In this document: in pieces, positions 1-7,309 of the stretch | Layout of the letters: each line of letters starts with the position of its first letter | How positions within the stretch are numbered: the stretch's first letter is position 1 | From: Lachnospiraceae bacterium UBA7060 | Lineage (GTDB): Bacteria; Bacillota; Clostridia; Lachnospirales; Lachnospiraceae | Direction of reading: 5' to 3' | DNA: 18,611 nucleotides | NCBI GenBank assembly: GCA_002493835.1 | Contig: DLAA01000094.1 | Span: 1-18,611, forward strand | Position numbers and translations under genes: made by a program | The notes under the pieces: model-generated | The model's input: only the letters and a program-made list of their open reading frames with translations | What the model was told of the DNA's origin: nothing | Databases searched by the model: none

Positions 1-1140
1 TTAAGCAAAGAACATGAAATGGCGAGAGCTCTGTTCAAAGAGTTCGCTGAAAAAGAAGTAAAACCTTTTGCTCAGGAAGTGGATGAGACAGAGGTTTTCC
101 CGAGAGCGACCGTTGAGAAGATGGCAAAATTAGGCTTCCTCGGTATTCCGGTTCCCAAGGAGTACGGCGGACAGGGCTGTGATCCTCTTACCTATGCAAT
201 GTGTGTGGAGGAGCTCTCCAAGGTATGCGGTACTACAGGCGTTATTGTATCTGCACATACTTCCCTGTGCTGTGATCCTATCTTGACTTACGGCACGGAG
301 GAGCAGAAGCAGAAATATTTAGTACCACTTGCAAAAGGCGAGAAGCTGGGTGCATTCGGTCTGACAGAGCCTGGTGCAGGTACAGACGCACAGGGGCAGC
401 AGACCAAGGCAGTGCTTGATGGCGATGAGTGGGTTCTTAACGGTTCCAAGTGTTTCATCACAAACGGTAAGGAAGCTGACGTTTATGTCATTTTTGCAAT
501 CACGGGCACAGTTGAGAAGCGCGGCCGTCTGCAGAAAGAGATCTCCGCATTCATCGTGGAGAAGGGAACTCCCGGATTTACCTTCGGTACCAAGGAGAAG
601 AAGATGGGTATCCGCGGCTCGTCTACTTATGAGCTGATCTTCACAGACTGCAGAATTCCGAAGGACAATATGCTGGGCCAGCAGGGCAAGGGCTTTAATA
701 TTGCAATGCACACGCTGGACGGCGGCCGTATCGGAATCGCTTCCCAGGCTCTTGGCTTGGCGGAGGGGGCACTGGAGAACACAATCTCTTATGTGAAGGA
801 GAGAAAGCAGTTCGGCAGAGCCATCGGCGCATTCCAGAATACACAGTTCCAGCTGGCTGACATGGCTACCAAGGTGGAGGCTGCACAGCTTCTTGTCTAC
901 AAGGCTGCTATGGCGAAAGCTACTCAGAAAGTATACTCTGTTGAGGCTGCAAAGGCGAAACTGTATGCGGCAGAGGTAGCGATGGAAGTGACCACAAAGG
1001 CTGTACAGCTGCACGGCGGTTACGGCTACATCAGAGAGTACGATGTAGAGCGCATGATGCGTGATGCGAAGATCACGGAGATTTACGAGGGCACCAGTGA
1101 AGTGCAGAGAATGGTTATCTCCGGGGCACTTTTAAAATAA
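1..1140 (+). CDS. bcd: Butyryl-CoA dehydrogenase (acyl-CoA dehydrogenase family), 5' end just outside the window
   Basis: FAD enzyme that reduces crotonyl-CoA to butyryl-CoA using electrons handled by EtfAB, the near-final step of butyrate fermentation in the cytoplasm. The frame is open from base 1, reading LSKEHEMARALFKEF, which is the usual N-terminus of these enzymes less about four residues. The ATG at 19 is therefore internal, not the start. Visible family signatures are the FAD/substrate segment GAFGLTEPGAGTDA, the RKQFGRAIGAFQ stretch, and the C-terminal IYEGTSEVQR motif, whose Glu is the catalytic base of short-chain acyl-CoA dehydrogenases. The 379 residues seen fit the family length. 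It sits 24 bp upstream of etfB, the classic bcd-etfB-etfA order, so thl/crt/hbd probably lie to the left (inference). The assignment to butyryl-CoA rather than another short acyl-CoA rests on this context. Confidence 0.93.
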   Translation, partial: LSKEHEMARALFKEFAEKEVKPFAQEVDETEVFPRATVEKMAKLGFLGIPVPKEYGGQGCDPLTYAMCVEELSKVCGTTGVIVSAHTSLCCDPILTYGTEEQKQKYLVPLAKGEKLGAFGLTEPGAGTDAQGQQTKAVLDGDEWVLNGSKCFITNGKEADVYVIFAITGTVEKRGRLQKEISAFIVEKGTPGFTFGTKEKKMGIRGSSTYELIFTDCRIPKDNMLGQQGKGFNIAMHTLDGGRIGIASQALGLAEGALENTISYVKERKQFGRAIGAFQNTQFQLADMATKVEAAQLLVYKAAMAKATQKVYSVEAAKAKLYAAEVAMEVTTKAVQLHGGYGYIREYDVERMMRDAKITEIYEGTSEVQRMVISGALLK

Positions 1141-1164
1141 AAAATATAGAAGGAGAAAAATACA

Positions 1165-1947
1165 ATGAAAATTGTGGTTTGTGTGAAACAGGTTCCTGAT
1201 ACCGCAGGCGGCGTTAAGTTCAATCCGGACGGAACTCTTGACAGAGGCGCTATGCTGACAATCATGAACCCTGATGATAAAGCAGGTCTGGAAGCGGCTC
1301 TTAGATTAAAGGATCAGTACGATGCAGAAGTAACGGTTGTGACAATGGGTCTGCCAAAGGCTGAGGAAGTTCTGCGTGAGGCTATGGCTATGGGTGCAGA
1401 CAAGGGCGTACTTGTGACAGACAGAGTTTTGGGCGGTGCTGACACATGGGCAACCTCCACCACACTCGCGGGTGCAATCAGAAATCTGGAGTATGATCTG
1501 ATCATCACCGGCCGTCAGGCAATTGACGGCGACACCGCACAGGTGGGGCCTCAGATTTCTGAGCATCTTGACATTCCTGTTATCTCCTACGCGCAGGATA
1601 TCAAGATCGAGGGTGACAGTGTAGTTGTGGAGCGTCAGTATGAGGATAGATATCATGTGGTTAAGGCTAAGATGCCCTGCCTGATTACAGCACTTTCCGA
1701 GTTGAATGAGCCCCGTTATATGACTCCCGGCGGCATTTTTGATGCATACAAGAAGGAAATTACTGTGTGGGGCAGAGCGGATCTTAAGGATGTTGATGAT
1801 GCGAATCTGGGCCTTAAGGGATCTCCGACCAAGATTGCGAAGGCTTCCGATAAGGTGAGAAAGGGAGCAGGAGAGAAAGTCTCCCTCGATCCTGATGAGT
1901 CTGTAAGCTACATTGTTGACAAGTTGAAAACCAAGCATGTCATTTAA
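1165..1947 (+). CDS. etfB: Electron transfer flavoprotein, beta subunit
   Basis: 260-residue EtfB, the small subunit of the flavoprotein that pairs with EtfA and docks on butyryl-CoA dehydrogenase. In anaerobic clostridia this complex is the known NADH-dependent bifurcating system that also reduces ferredoxin (family knowledge, not visible here). The N-terminus MKIVVCVKQVPDT, the DRGAMLTIMNPDDKAGLEAALRLKD segment and the central GRQAIDGDTAQVGPQ nucleotide-binding motif are diagnostic. The start is supported by an AGAAGGAG ribosome site at about 1149-1156. It is co-transcribed with bcd. A 159-bp gap separates it from etfA, longer than expected between two subunit genes. The length is normal and no break is seen. 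Confidence 0.95.
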   Translation: MKIVVCVKQVPDTAGGVKFNPDGTLDRGAMLTIMNPDDKAGLEAALRLKDQYDAEVTVVTMGLPKAEEVLREAMAMGADKGVLVTDRVLGGADTWATSTTLAGAIRNLEYDLIITGRQAIDGDTAQVGPQISEHLDIPVISYAQDIKIEGDSVVVERQYEDRYHVVKAKMPCLITALSELNEPRYMTPGGIFDAYKKEITVWGRADLKDVDDANLGLKGSPTKIAKASDKVRKGAGEKVSLDPDESVSYIVDKLKTKHVI

Positions 1948-1950
1948 CAG

Positions 1951-2106
1951 CTGCGAAAGAAAAGCAAAGCATCGTCGCAGATATTTGGTTTTCCCGCAGT
2001 GTTAACGAACAAACATCCAATGTAAGAGGATATAGAGCGCGCAAGCGCCGGTTTGTGAGTCTAACAAAGAATACGCGTAAAACGAGTGCGCAGAAAGAGG
2101 TATAAA
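1951..2106. other. Spacer between etfB and etfA with inverted repeats
   Basis: This spacer carries a 6-bp inverted repeat (CTGCGA at 1951-1956 and TCGCAG at 1975-1980) and a GCGC-AA-GCGC palindrome near 2040-2050. Neither is followed by a T-run, so neither looks like a standard terminator. It ends with the AGAAAGAGG ribosome site of etfA. Its G+C-rich, palindromic look differs from the flanking coding DNA. A similar arrangement (GAACAA, then GCGCG-AAGCG-GGTT, then GAGT) occurs upstream of the DUF2225 gene at about 7213-7258. The function is unknown; an RNA-processing or dispersed-repeat origin is possible. Confidence 0.35.
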
Positions 2107-3156
2107 ATGAATTTAGAAGAATACAAGGGTGTATATGTCTTTGCGCAGCAGGTAGACAACGAGATCAGCAGCATTGCTTTCGAGCTGCTCGGCAAAGCAA
2201 AAGACCTTGCGAAGGATTTAAACACGGATGTTACGGCTGTATTGATCGGTTCAGATGTAAAGGGACTTGCTGATCAACTTGCCGAGTACGGCGCAGATAA
2301 GGTGATCGTGGTAGACGACCCTGAGTTGAAAGATTACAGAACGGAGCCCTATGCACATGCACTGGCATCCGTGATCAATAAGTATAAGCCCGAAATTATG
2401 CTGGTGGGCGCTACGGCCATCGGCAGAGATCTGGGTCCGAGAGTATCTGCGAGAGTGGCTACCGGACTGACAGCTGACTGTACTGTTCTTGAGATCGGTG
2501 ATTTCCCTCTGCAGGCAGTTCCCGGTCAGGAGCAGCTTCACAACCAGCTGTTGATGACCCGTCCGGCATTTGGCGGCAATACGATTGCTACCATCGCATG
2601 TCCTTACAATCGTCCTCAGATGGCTACGGTTCGTGCGGGCGTTATGCAGAAGATCACTCCTATCAAAGGTGCAAAGGCTAATGTGGAAGAGTTCAATCCT
2701 GGCTTTACACCGGACAACAAGTATGTAGAGATTCTGGATATTGTGAAGTCTGTGGCTGAGACAGTTGATATTATGGATGCTAAGATTCTGGTATCCGGCG
2801 GCCGTGGTGTTGGCAGCCCGGAGAATTTCAAAATCCTTGAGGATCTGGCAGAGGTACTTGGCGGTACTGTCAGCTGTTCCCGTGCAGTGGTGGATTCCGG
2901 TTGGAAGCCGAAGGATCTGCAGGTAGGCCAGACTGGTAAGACTGTTCGCCCCAACGTTTACTTTGCAATCGGTATCTCCGGTGCGATCCAGCACGTGGCA
3001 GGTATGGAAGAATCTGATATCATTGTTGCTATCAACAAGGATGCGGATGCGCCAATCTTTGATGTGGCGGACTATGGTGTTGTGGGTGATCTGAATAAGA
3101 TTGTTCCGAAGCTGACAGAGGCTTTGAAAGCGGAGATTGCAGCTGCGAAAGCATAG
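2107..3156 (+). CDS. etfA: Electron transfer flavoprotein, alpha subunit
   Basis: 349-residue EtfA, partner of EtfB; its C-terminal domain binds the electron-carrying FAD. The start chosen is the ATG at 2107 (MNLEEYKGVYVFAQQ), because AGAAAGAGG lies directly upstream and the protein then begins like its family. The ATG at 2086 would add seven basic residues. The N-terminal domain includes ILVGATAIGRDLGPRVSARV. The C-terminal FAD domain shows VSGGRGVGSPENF, the SRAVVDSGW segment, GQTGKTVRPN, IGISGAIQHVAGM and INKDADAPIFDVADYGVVGD, all characteristic of EtfA. No N-terminal ferredoxin-type cluster domain is present. It is the last gene of the operon and is followed by a hairpin terminator. It ends in TAG. 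Confidence 0.95.
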   Translation: MNLEEYKGVYVFAQQVDNEISSIAFELLGKAKDLAKDLNTDVTAVLIGSDVKGLADQLAEYGADKVIVVDDPELKDYRTEPYAHALASVINKYKPEIMLVGATAIGRDLGPRVSARVATGLTADCTVLEIGDFPLQAVPGQEQLHNQLLMTRPAFGGNTIATIACPYNRPQMATVRAGVMQKITPIKGAKANVEEFNPGFTPDNKYVEILDIVKSVAETVDIMDAKILVSGGRGVGSPENFKILEDLAEVLGGTVSCSRAVVDSGWKPKDLQVGQTGKTVRPNVYFAIGISGAIQHVAGMEESDIIVAINKDADAPIFDVADYGVVGDLNKIVPKLTEALKAEIAAAKA

Positions 3157-3215
3157 GATTCCCCGCTGAGCAAAGAACAATCATACACTTTGTTCATACA
3201 GTAGTAGATAAATTC

Positions 3216-3266
3216 AAAAGTGCTCGAAAATGTCTGTGAAAATAGATGTTTCTGGGCACTTTTTTT
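3216..3266 (+). terminator. Rho-independent terminator after etfA
   Basis: AAAAGTGC at 3216-3223 pairs perfectly with GCACTTTT at 3256-3263. The stem extends inward through TC/GG wobble and GAAA/TTTC pairs, leaving a loop of about 20 nt. The descending arm runs into a T-tract (3260-3266). It closes the bcd-etfB-etfA operon and also overlaps the upstream part of the longest open frame of the next gene, which argues against an early start for that gene. Confidence 0.75.
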
Positions 3267-3324
3267 GTGTTTTTTGTGTGAATATGGTAGTATGATAAAA
3301 GAAGAAAAGAATCGAGGATCAATT

Positions 3325-4845
3325 ATGAACAATTTACAGATACAGCCGCTAAATCATCCGGGAAACAGTTTTGGACCGCCGACACAGCTTTATCTGCCGC
3401 CCCAGGACCGCAAAAGGAAACGGTTTATAATTATTTTGTGCGTGTGTGTGGTGATTCTGGCGGCAATTTTGTGCGGGTGCTTTTATTATATGCAGTCGCC
3501 CGGTTATAGACTAAGAAGAGGGTTGGGCAATCTTGTACAGGAGACAAAAGAGTTGGAGAATCCGCTCTTTGAGAAGATTGGAGCGGACGAGATCGGAAAG
3601 ATGCTTGCAACGCAGGGCCTTCAAGCGAATACGAAATTCAATGTCACTTTTGATACTTTTTTGGGAGAATTGACTCTGGGAGTAGATACAGATTACGCGA
3701 AGGATAGTGTGGCAAAGGAAATATCATCCTTTACTACCTTAAGTATGAGGAATTATGAGTTTGGACATGTGGAACTGTATGCGGATGACGAGAATCTCTG
3801 TTTTTCGATCCCGGAACTTTTTCTGGAGAATATGTATATCGAAAATCAGAATGTGACCGGGCAGTATAACCGTTCTGTATGGGCAGATTTGTTTGGATAT
3901 GCAAAGAACGATGAAGTTTCCATAGATTTGTTCCCGGATTTGTGGTTTATGGCAGAGGGAGAGGGAGCCGGCAGTGCTTTCCTGGAACGATATGCCGAGG
4001 AAATTGATAACTGCAGACGCCATATGACAGTAGAGAAGGCTGGACAGGGACTCTATCGGATCAGTTTTGACGAACTATATTTCAATGAGCTTGTCAGACA
4101 AATTTTATATGATTATATGGACTTCACAACAATAGGGCGGGAGGAGGCGATGGGCATCCTCAGTTATTTTAATGTGATTTCAGTTGCAGATGAAGTCAGT
4201 TTTCTGTTTGAGATTAACAGCAGAAACCGGATCGAGAGCATTCGGATGGAGGAGCCGCTTCCTCTGTGCCAGGGGAAAATGAGTCTTTACGGGGAGGTTT
4301 ATTTCTTAGGCAAAGAGCGCAGCATAGAAAAAATGCAGGGAAAGATCCAGGTGAAAAAGGACTTGGAGACGCAGACCAAGGAGAGTGAGATTGTATGGCA
4401 GGTGGTGCAGAGTTTAGAGCTTGAAAATTACCGGATGGAGACGGATGTCAAATGCAGTTTCACGCAGGACGGAGAGAAGAGGAACATGAGAGTGGGCGGC
4501 GAGCTGGAATGCGACGGAAGAAATAACAGCTTTGAGTCGGGGCTGACGGTGAAGGCAGCAGATGAGGAGATCAATCTGACGATGGAAGGCGGCTTGTCAC
4601 ATATAACGCGGGGAAGCAGTTTTGATCTGGAGCTTGATGAACTTTTGGTGAGTGAGAACGGAGAAGACCTGGTCAAGATGAAAGGAGATATCCGATTGTC
4701 TCCGCTGACAAGGCAGGTGGAGCACAACGTGAAACCGCGGACGGCATTTTTCGAGATGACAGACCGGGAGTGGAATGCTATAGGGGAAAAACTCTACAGA
4801 GAATATGGTTATCTGTTGGAATATCTTTACGGGTCGATGTGGTAG
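3325..4845 (+). CDS. Single-pass membrane protein with a large extracytoplasmic domain, unknown function
   Basis: 506 residues from the ATG at 3325, which has a CGAGGA ribosome site at 3313-3318. The open frame reaches back to 3220, but that part overlaps the etfA terminator and lacks a ribosome site. Layout: a Pro/Gln-rich cytoplasmic N-terminus (1-28), a basic stop RKRKR (29-33), one hydrophobic helix (about 34-55), then about 450 residues predicted to lie outside the membrane. That region is rich in acidic residues and alternating beta-like segments (for example TKFNVTFDTFLGELTLGV). I recognise no catalytic motif and cannot name the family. A surface or cell-envelope role is inferred only from topology. 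It follows the etf terminator, so it is probably a separate unit; TATGAT at 3291-3296 could be its -10 but has no good -35. It ends in TAG. Confidence 0.8.
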   Translation: MNNLQIQPLNHPGNSFGPPTQLYLPPQDRKRKRFIIILCVCVVILAAILCGCFYYMQSPGYRLRRGLGNLVQETKELENPLFEKIGADEIGKMLATQGLQANTKFNVTFDTFLGELTLGVDTDYAKDSVAKEISSFTTLSMRNYEFGHVELYADDENLCFSIPELFLENMYIENQNVTGQYNRSVWADLFGYAKNDEVSIDLFPDLWFMAEGEGAGSAFLERYAEEIDNCRRHMTVEKAGQGLYRISFDELYFNELVRQILYDYMDFTTIGREEAMGILSYFNVISVADEVSFLFEINSRNRIESIRMEEPLPLCQGKMSLYGEVYFLGKERSIEKMQGKIQVKKDLETQTKESEIVWQVVQSLELENYRMETDVKCSFTQDGEKRNMRVGGELECDGRNNSFESGLTVKAADEEINLTMEGGLSHITRGSSFDLELDELLVSENGEDLVKMKGDIRLSPLTRQVEHNVKPRTAFFEMTDREWNAIGEKLYREYGYLLEYLYGSMW

Positions 4846-4948
4846 GCTGATGGGACCATGTCAGTACTTGGATGCTTATTACCTATATTTGAGGGTATGG
4901 TAATGATGTCAGTATTTTGAACGCTGCAAAAGCGGCAGGGAGGAAATG

Positions 4949-5173
4949 ATGGAAGAAAATGACAGGGAAATGATAGAAGAGATTATGCGGCATTTGGATG
5001 CGGAGTCTCAGCAGGGGGTGTACCGCATGAGCGTTACCTTTGACGATGAGTGCGATGAGACTAAGAATGTGTCGCACAAATGCTGTAATATGTATGGCAG
5101 ACCTGCTTCAGAGACGGTGGGGCTGTTAGATATGTATACGGATATGAATGCCGGAAAGCCAGACCGGGGATAG
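4949..5173 (+). CDS. Small conserved-looking hypothetical protein with a KCCN motif
   Basis: 74-residue protein starting MEENDREMIEEIMRHLDAES. GGGAGG at 4938-4943 is spaced well for the ATG at 4949; the ATG at 4946, one codon earlier, is too close to it. The first 25 residues form a charged, probably helical segment. It is followed by a short beta-like VYRMSVTFDDECDET and the motif SHKCCNMYG. The neighbouring Cys pair plus one earlier Cys could bind a metal or form a disulfide, but nothing proves it. No signal peptide or membrane segment. I do not recognise a named family. The clean ribosome site and same-strand placement between larger genes support it being real. It ends in TAG. Confidence 0.6.
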   Translation: MEENDREMIEEIMRHLDAESQQGVYRMSVTFDDECDETKNVSHKCCNMYGRPASETVGLLDMYTDMNAGKPDRG

Positions 5174-5222
5174 ATAGTGTATGACAGGAAAAGCAAAACG
5201 ATAAATAAAAGAGACTGAACTC

Positions 5223-5250
5223 TTGCAGTTTTGGGAAAAAAGTGTATAAT
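5223..5250 (+). promoter_or_regulatory. Sigma-A type promoter for the 37-residue membrane peptide
   Basis: -35 TTGCAG at 5223-5228, 16-bp spacer, -10 TATAAT at 5245-5250. The predicted start near 5257 gives a leader of about 40 nt before the peptide's AAGGAGG site. This is among the best promoters in the window and supports independent expression of a very small gene. Confidence 0.75.
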
Positions 5251-5296
5251 TATTTTTGTGTGAGTAGTTGCATGCTTATACAAGGAGGATTCAGCT

Positions 5297-5410
5297 ATGG
5301 CATTGTTATTTGGCGGCTTTTTGGTTGTAGTAATCATTCCGGTGGTGATTTCCGTCGTCTCCGCAGTGGTTTCAGGGATTGCGGCTGCAGTGGATGACGA
5401 GGAAGATTAA
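5297..5410 (+). CDS. 37-residue single-pass hydrophobic membrane peptide
   Basis: Open frame of 37 codons plus TAA. The sequence begins MALLFGGFLVVVIIPVVISV, continues as a hydrophobic, Val/Ala/Ile-rich helix to about residue 32 with a Pro at 15, and ends with the acidic tail DDEED. A perfect AAGGAGG ribosome site lies at 5283-5288, eight bases before the ATG, and a consensus promoter lies upstream at 5223-5250. A GCAGAC/GTCTGC palindrome (5411-5423) follows the stop directly. The composition fits small regulatory membrane proteins or a type I toxin-like peptide, but no antitoxin RNA is evident, so I assign no function. It could also be a small subunit stabilising a larger membrane protein. 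Confidence 0.7.
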   Translation: MALLFGGFLVVVIIPVVISVVSAVVSGIAAAVDDEED

Positions 5411-5474
5411 GCAGACCGTCTGCAGCAGAGACAGAAAAGCATATTAGTTGATTTTGAACACAGATTTCGGGATA

Positions 5475-5509
5475 GGGCAAGATTCCACAGTGTGGGATTT
5501 TGCCCTTTT
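5475..5509 (+). terminator. Strong hairpin with T-run in the glnS leader (terminator or attenuator)
   Basis: GGGCAA at 5475-5480 pairs with TTGCCC at 5500-5505. The stem continues inward through weaker pairs to CCACA/TGTGG, leaving a near-closed loop, and TTTT follows at 5506-5509. It ends only about 20 nt before the start codon of glnS and 6 nt before its ribosome site. It may end the transcript of the 37-residue peptide, or act as an attenuator in a glnS leader. No T-box consensus is visible upstream. Confidence 0.7.
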
Positions 5510-5530
5510 GAGACAGAGGGAGGAGTGAAC

Positions 5531-7192
5531 GTGGAATCCAAGAATTTTATTGAACAGATCATAGAAAAGGATCTGGCAGAAGGTGTCTATGACACTGTGC
5601 ACACCAGGTTTCCACCGGAGCCGAACGGATATTTGCATATTGGTCATGCCAAGAGCATTCTTTTAAATTCTGGACTGGCGGCCAAGTATGGCGGTAAATT
5701 CAACATGCGATTTGACGACACGAATCCTACAAAGGAAAAGAGCGAGTTCGTGGAGTCTATCAAAGCGGACGTAAGGTGGCTGGGAGCGGATTTTGAGGAC
5801 AGACTGTTTTTCGCCTCCGATTATTTTGATCAGATGTACGAGGGTGCGTTGAAGCTGATCAGGAAGGGAAAGGCTTACGTGTCGGATTTGACGGCAGATG
5901 AGATGCGTGAGTATCGCGGAACCCTGACGGAACCGGGACGGGACGACCCGAACAGAGACCGCAGTGTGGAAGAAAATTTACGGCTCTTCGAGGAGATGAA
6001 AGAAGGAAAGTATGCTGACGGGGAGAAGACCCTGCGGGCAAAGATCGATATGGCGTCGCCGAACATCAATATGCGCGACCCGATTCTCTACCGCGTAGCT
6101 CACTTATCGCACCAAAATACGGGAGATAAATGGTGTATTTATCCAATGTATGACTATGCACATCCGATAGAGGATGCCATCGAGGGGATCACGCATTCCA
6201 TCTGTACGCTGGAGTTTGAGGATCACAGGCCGCTGTACAACTGGGTTGTGACGGAGCTTGAGTATCCACATCCGCCCAAACAGATTGAGTTTGCCAAAAT
6301 GTATTTGACGAATGTGGTTACAGGTAAGCGATACATCAAGAAATTGGTGGAGGATGGTATTGTTGACGGCTGGGATGATCCCAGGCTTGTGTCCATTGCA
6401 GCGCTTAGGAGACGTGGCTTTACCCCTGAATCAATCAGACTTTTTGTGGAGCTGTGCGGTGTGTCTAAGGCCAATTCTTCGGCAGAATATTCTATGTTGG
6501 AGTACTGCATCAGAGAAGATTTAAAAATGAAGCGGCCCCGGATTATGGCTGTGACTGATCCGGTCAAACTAGTGATAGACAATTATCCGGAGGGGGAGAC
6601 AGAATGGCTTCCCATAGTGAATAATCCGGAGAATGAATCTTTAGGATCCCGTGAGGTACCTTTTGGCAGGGAGCTTTACATTGAGCGTGAAGATTTCATG
6701 GAGGAGCCTCCAAAGAAATATTTTCGTCTTTTTCCGGGCAATGAAGTCCGCCTTATGGGAGCATATTTTGTGAAGTGTGTGGGCTTTGAGAAAGATGAGA
6801 CGGGAAAAGTGACGGTAGTGCACTGTACGTATGACCCAGCTTCCAAAGGGGGGAACAGTCCTGACGGCCGTAAAGTGAAGGGGACGATTCACTGGGTGGC
6901 GGCGGCTCAGTCAGTGAAGGCAGAAGTCAGGCTTTATGAGAATATTATTGATGAAGACAAGGGCGTTTACAATGAGGATGGCAGTCTGAACCTGAATCCT
7001 AATTCGTTGACGGTACTCAGGGAGTGCAGGGTGGAACCCTCTGTAAAAGATGCGAAGGCTTATGAGAGTTTTCAGTTTGTCAGACAGGGGTTTTTCTGTG
7101 TAGATTGTAAAGATTCCAAACCAGGCAGCCTTGTTTTTAACAGAATTGTGTCCCTTAAAAGCTCCTATGTATTGCCGAAAAAGGAGAATTAG
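5531..7192 (+). CDS. glnS: Glutaminyl-tRNA synthetase
   Basis: Class I aminoacyl-tRNA synthetase charging tRNA-Gln. The GTG at 5531 is chosen because GAGGGAGG at 5516-5523 lies 7 bases upstream and the product is then 553 residues, close to E. coli GlnRS. Starts further upstream (GTG at 5492) fall inside the leader hairpin. The N-terminal Rossmann domain has RFPPEPNGYLHIGHAKS (HIGH at 36-39) and the NMRFDDTNP segment typical of GlnRS/GluRS. The DDPNRDR insert, WCIYPMYDYAHPIEDAIEGITHS and EFEDHRPLYNWV mark the GlnRS branch. The C-terminal beta-barrel anticodon domain runs from about 340 to the end. The position of the usual MSKR loop reads VTGKR (Lys266), a departure from E. coli-type enzymes. 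Many Firmicutes lack GlnRS and use GatCAB, so its presence fits certain Clostridia. It ends in TAG. Confidence 0.93.
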   Translation: MESKNFIEQIIEKDLAEGVYDTVHTRFPPEPNGYLHIGHAKSILLNSGLAAKYGGKFNMRFDDTNPTKEKSEFVESIKADVRWLGADFEDRLFFASDYFDQMYEGALKLIRKGKAYVSDLTADEMREYRGTLTEPGRDDPNRDRSVEENLRLFEEMKEGKYADGEKTLRAKIDMASPNINMRDPILYRVAHLSHQNTGDKWCIYPMYDYAHPIEDAIEGITHSICTLEFEDHRPLYNWVVTELEYPHPPKQIEFAKMYLTNVVTGKRYIKKLVEDGIVDGWDDPRLVSIAALRRRGFTPESIRLFVELCGVSKANSSAEYSMLEYCIREDLKMKRPRIMAVTDPVKLVIDNYPEGETEWLPIVNNPENESLGSREVPFGRELYIEREDFMEEPPKKYFRLFPGNEVRLMGAYFVKCVGFEKDETGKVTVVHCTYDPASKGGNSPDGRKVKGTIHWVAAAQSVKAEVRLYENIIDEDKGVYNEDGSLNLNPNSLTVLRECRVEPSVKDAKAYESFQFVRQGFFCVDCKDSKPGSLVFNRIVSLKSSYVLPKKEN

Positions 7193-7309
7193 GGTAAAAT
7201 GTAATAGTCGCAAAGGAACAATAAGCAAAGCGCGAAGCGGAGGTTAGTTTTTTGCGAGTGTAGATGTGTAAATAGATTGTACAAAATGTATTTTGGGGAG
7301 GATAAAGAT

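Noticed and set aside
319..1014. 231-residue minus-strand frame inside bcd
   Set aside because: Shadow of the conserved acyl-CoA dehydrogenase reading frame; no start signals.
2251..3180. 309-residue open frame on the minus strand across etfA
   Set aside because: It is antisense to a well-supported gene, has no ribosome site, and its product (His/Cys/Arg-rich) has no family features.
3220..3324. Earlier start for the 506-residue membrane protein
   Set aside because: The extra 35 residues overlap the etfA terminator and have no ribosome site, whereas the ATG at 3325 has one.
4858..4927. Direct repeat ATGTCAGTA (4858-4866 and 4906-4914) as an operator pair
   Set aside because: Only nine bases match exactly and no promoter is positioned to use them; chance cannot be excluded.
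5411..5530. T-box riboswitch upstream of glnS
   Set aside because: A terminator-like hairpin is present, but no T-box consensus and no specifier stem could be seen, and the leader is too short.
7208..7258. TCGCAAA/TTTGCGA inverted repeat after glnS as a terminator
   Set aside because: Seven-base stem with a loop of over 30 nt and no T-run after the second arm.
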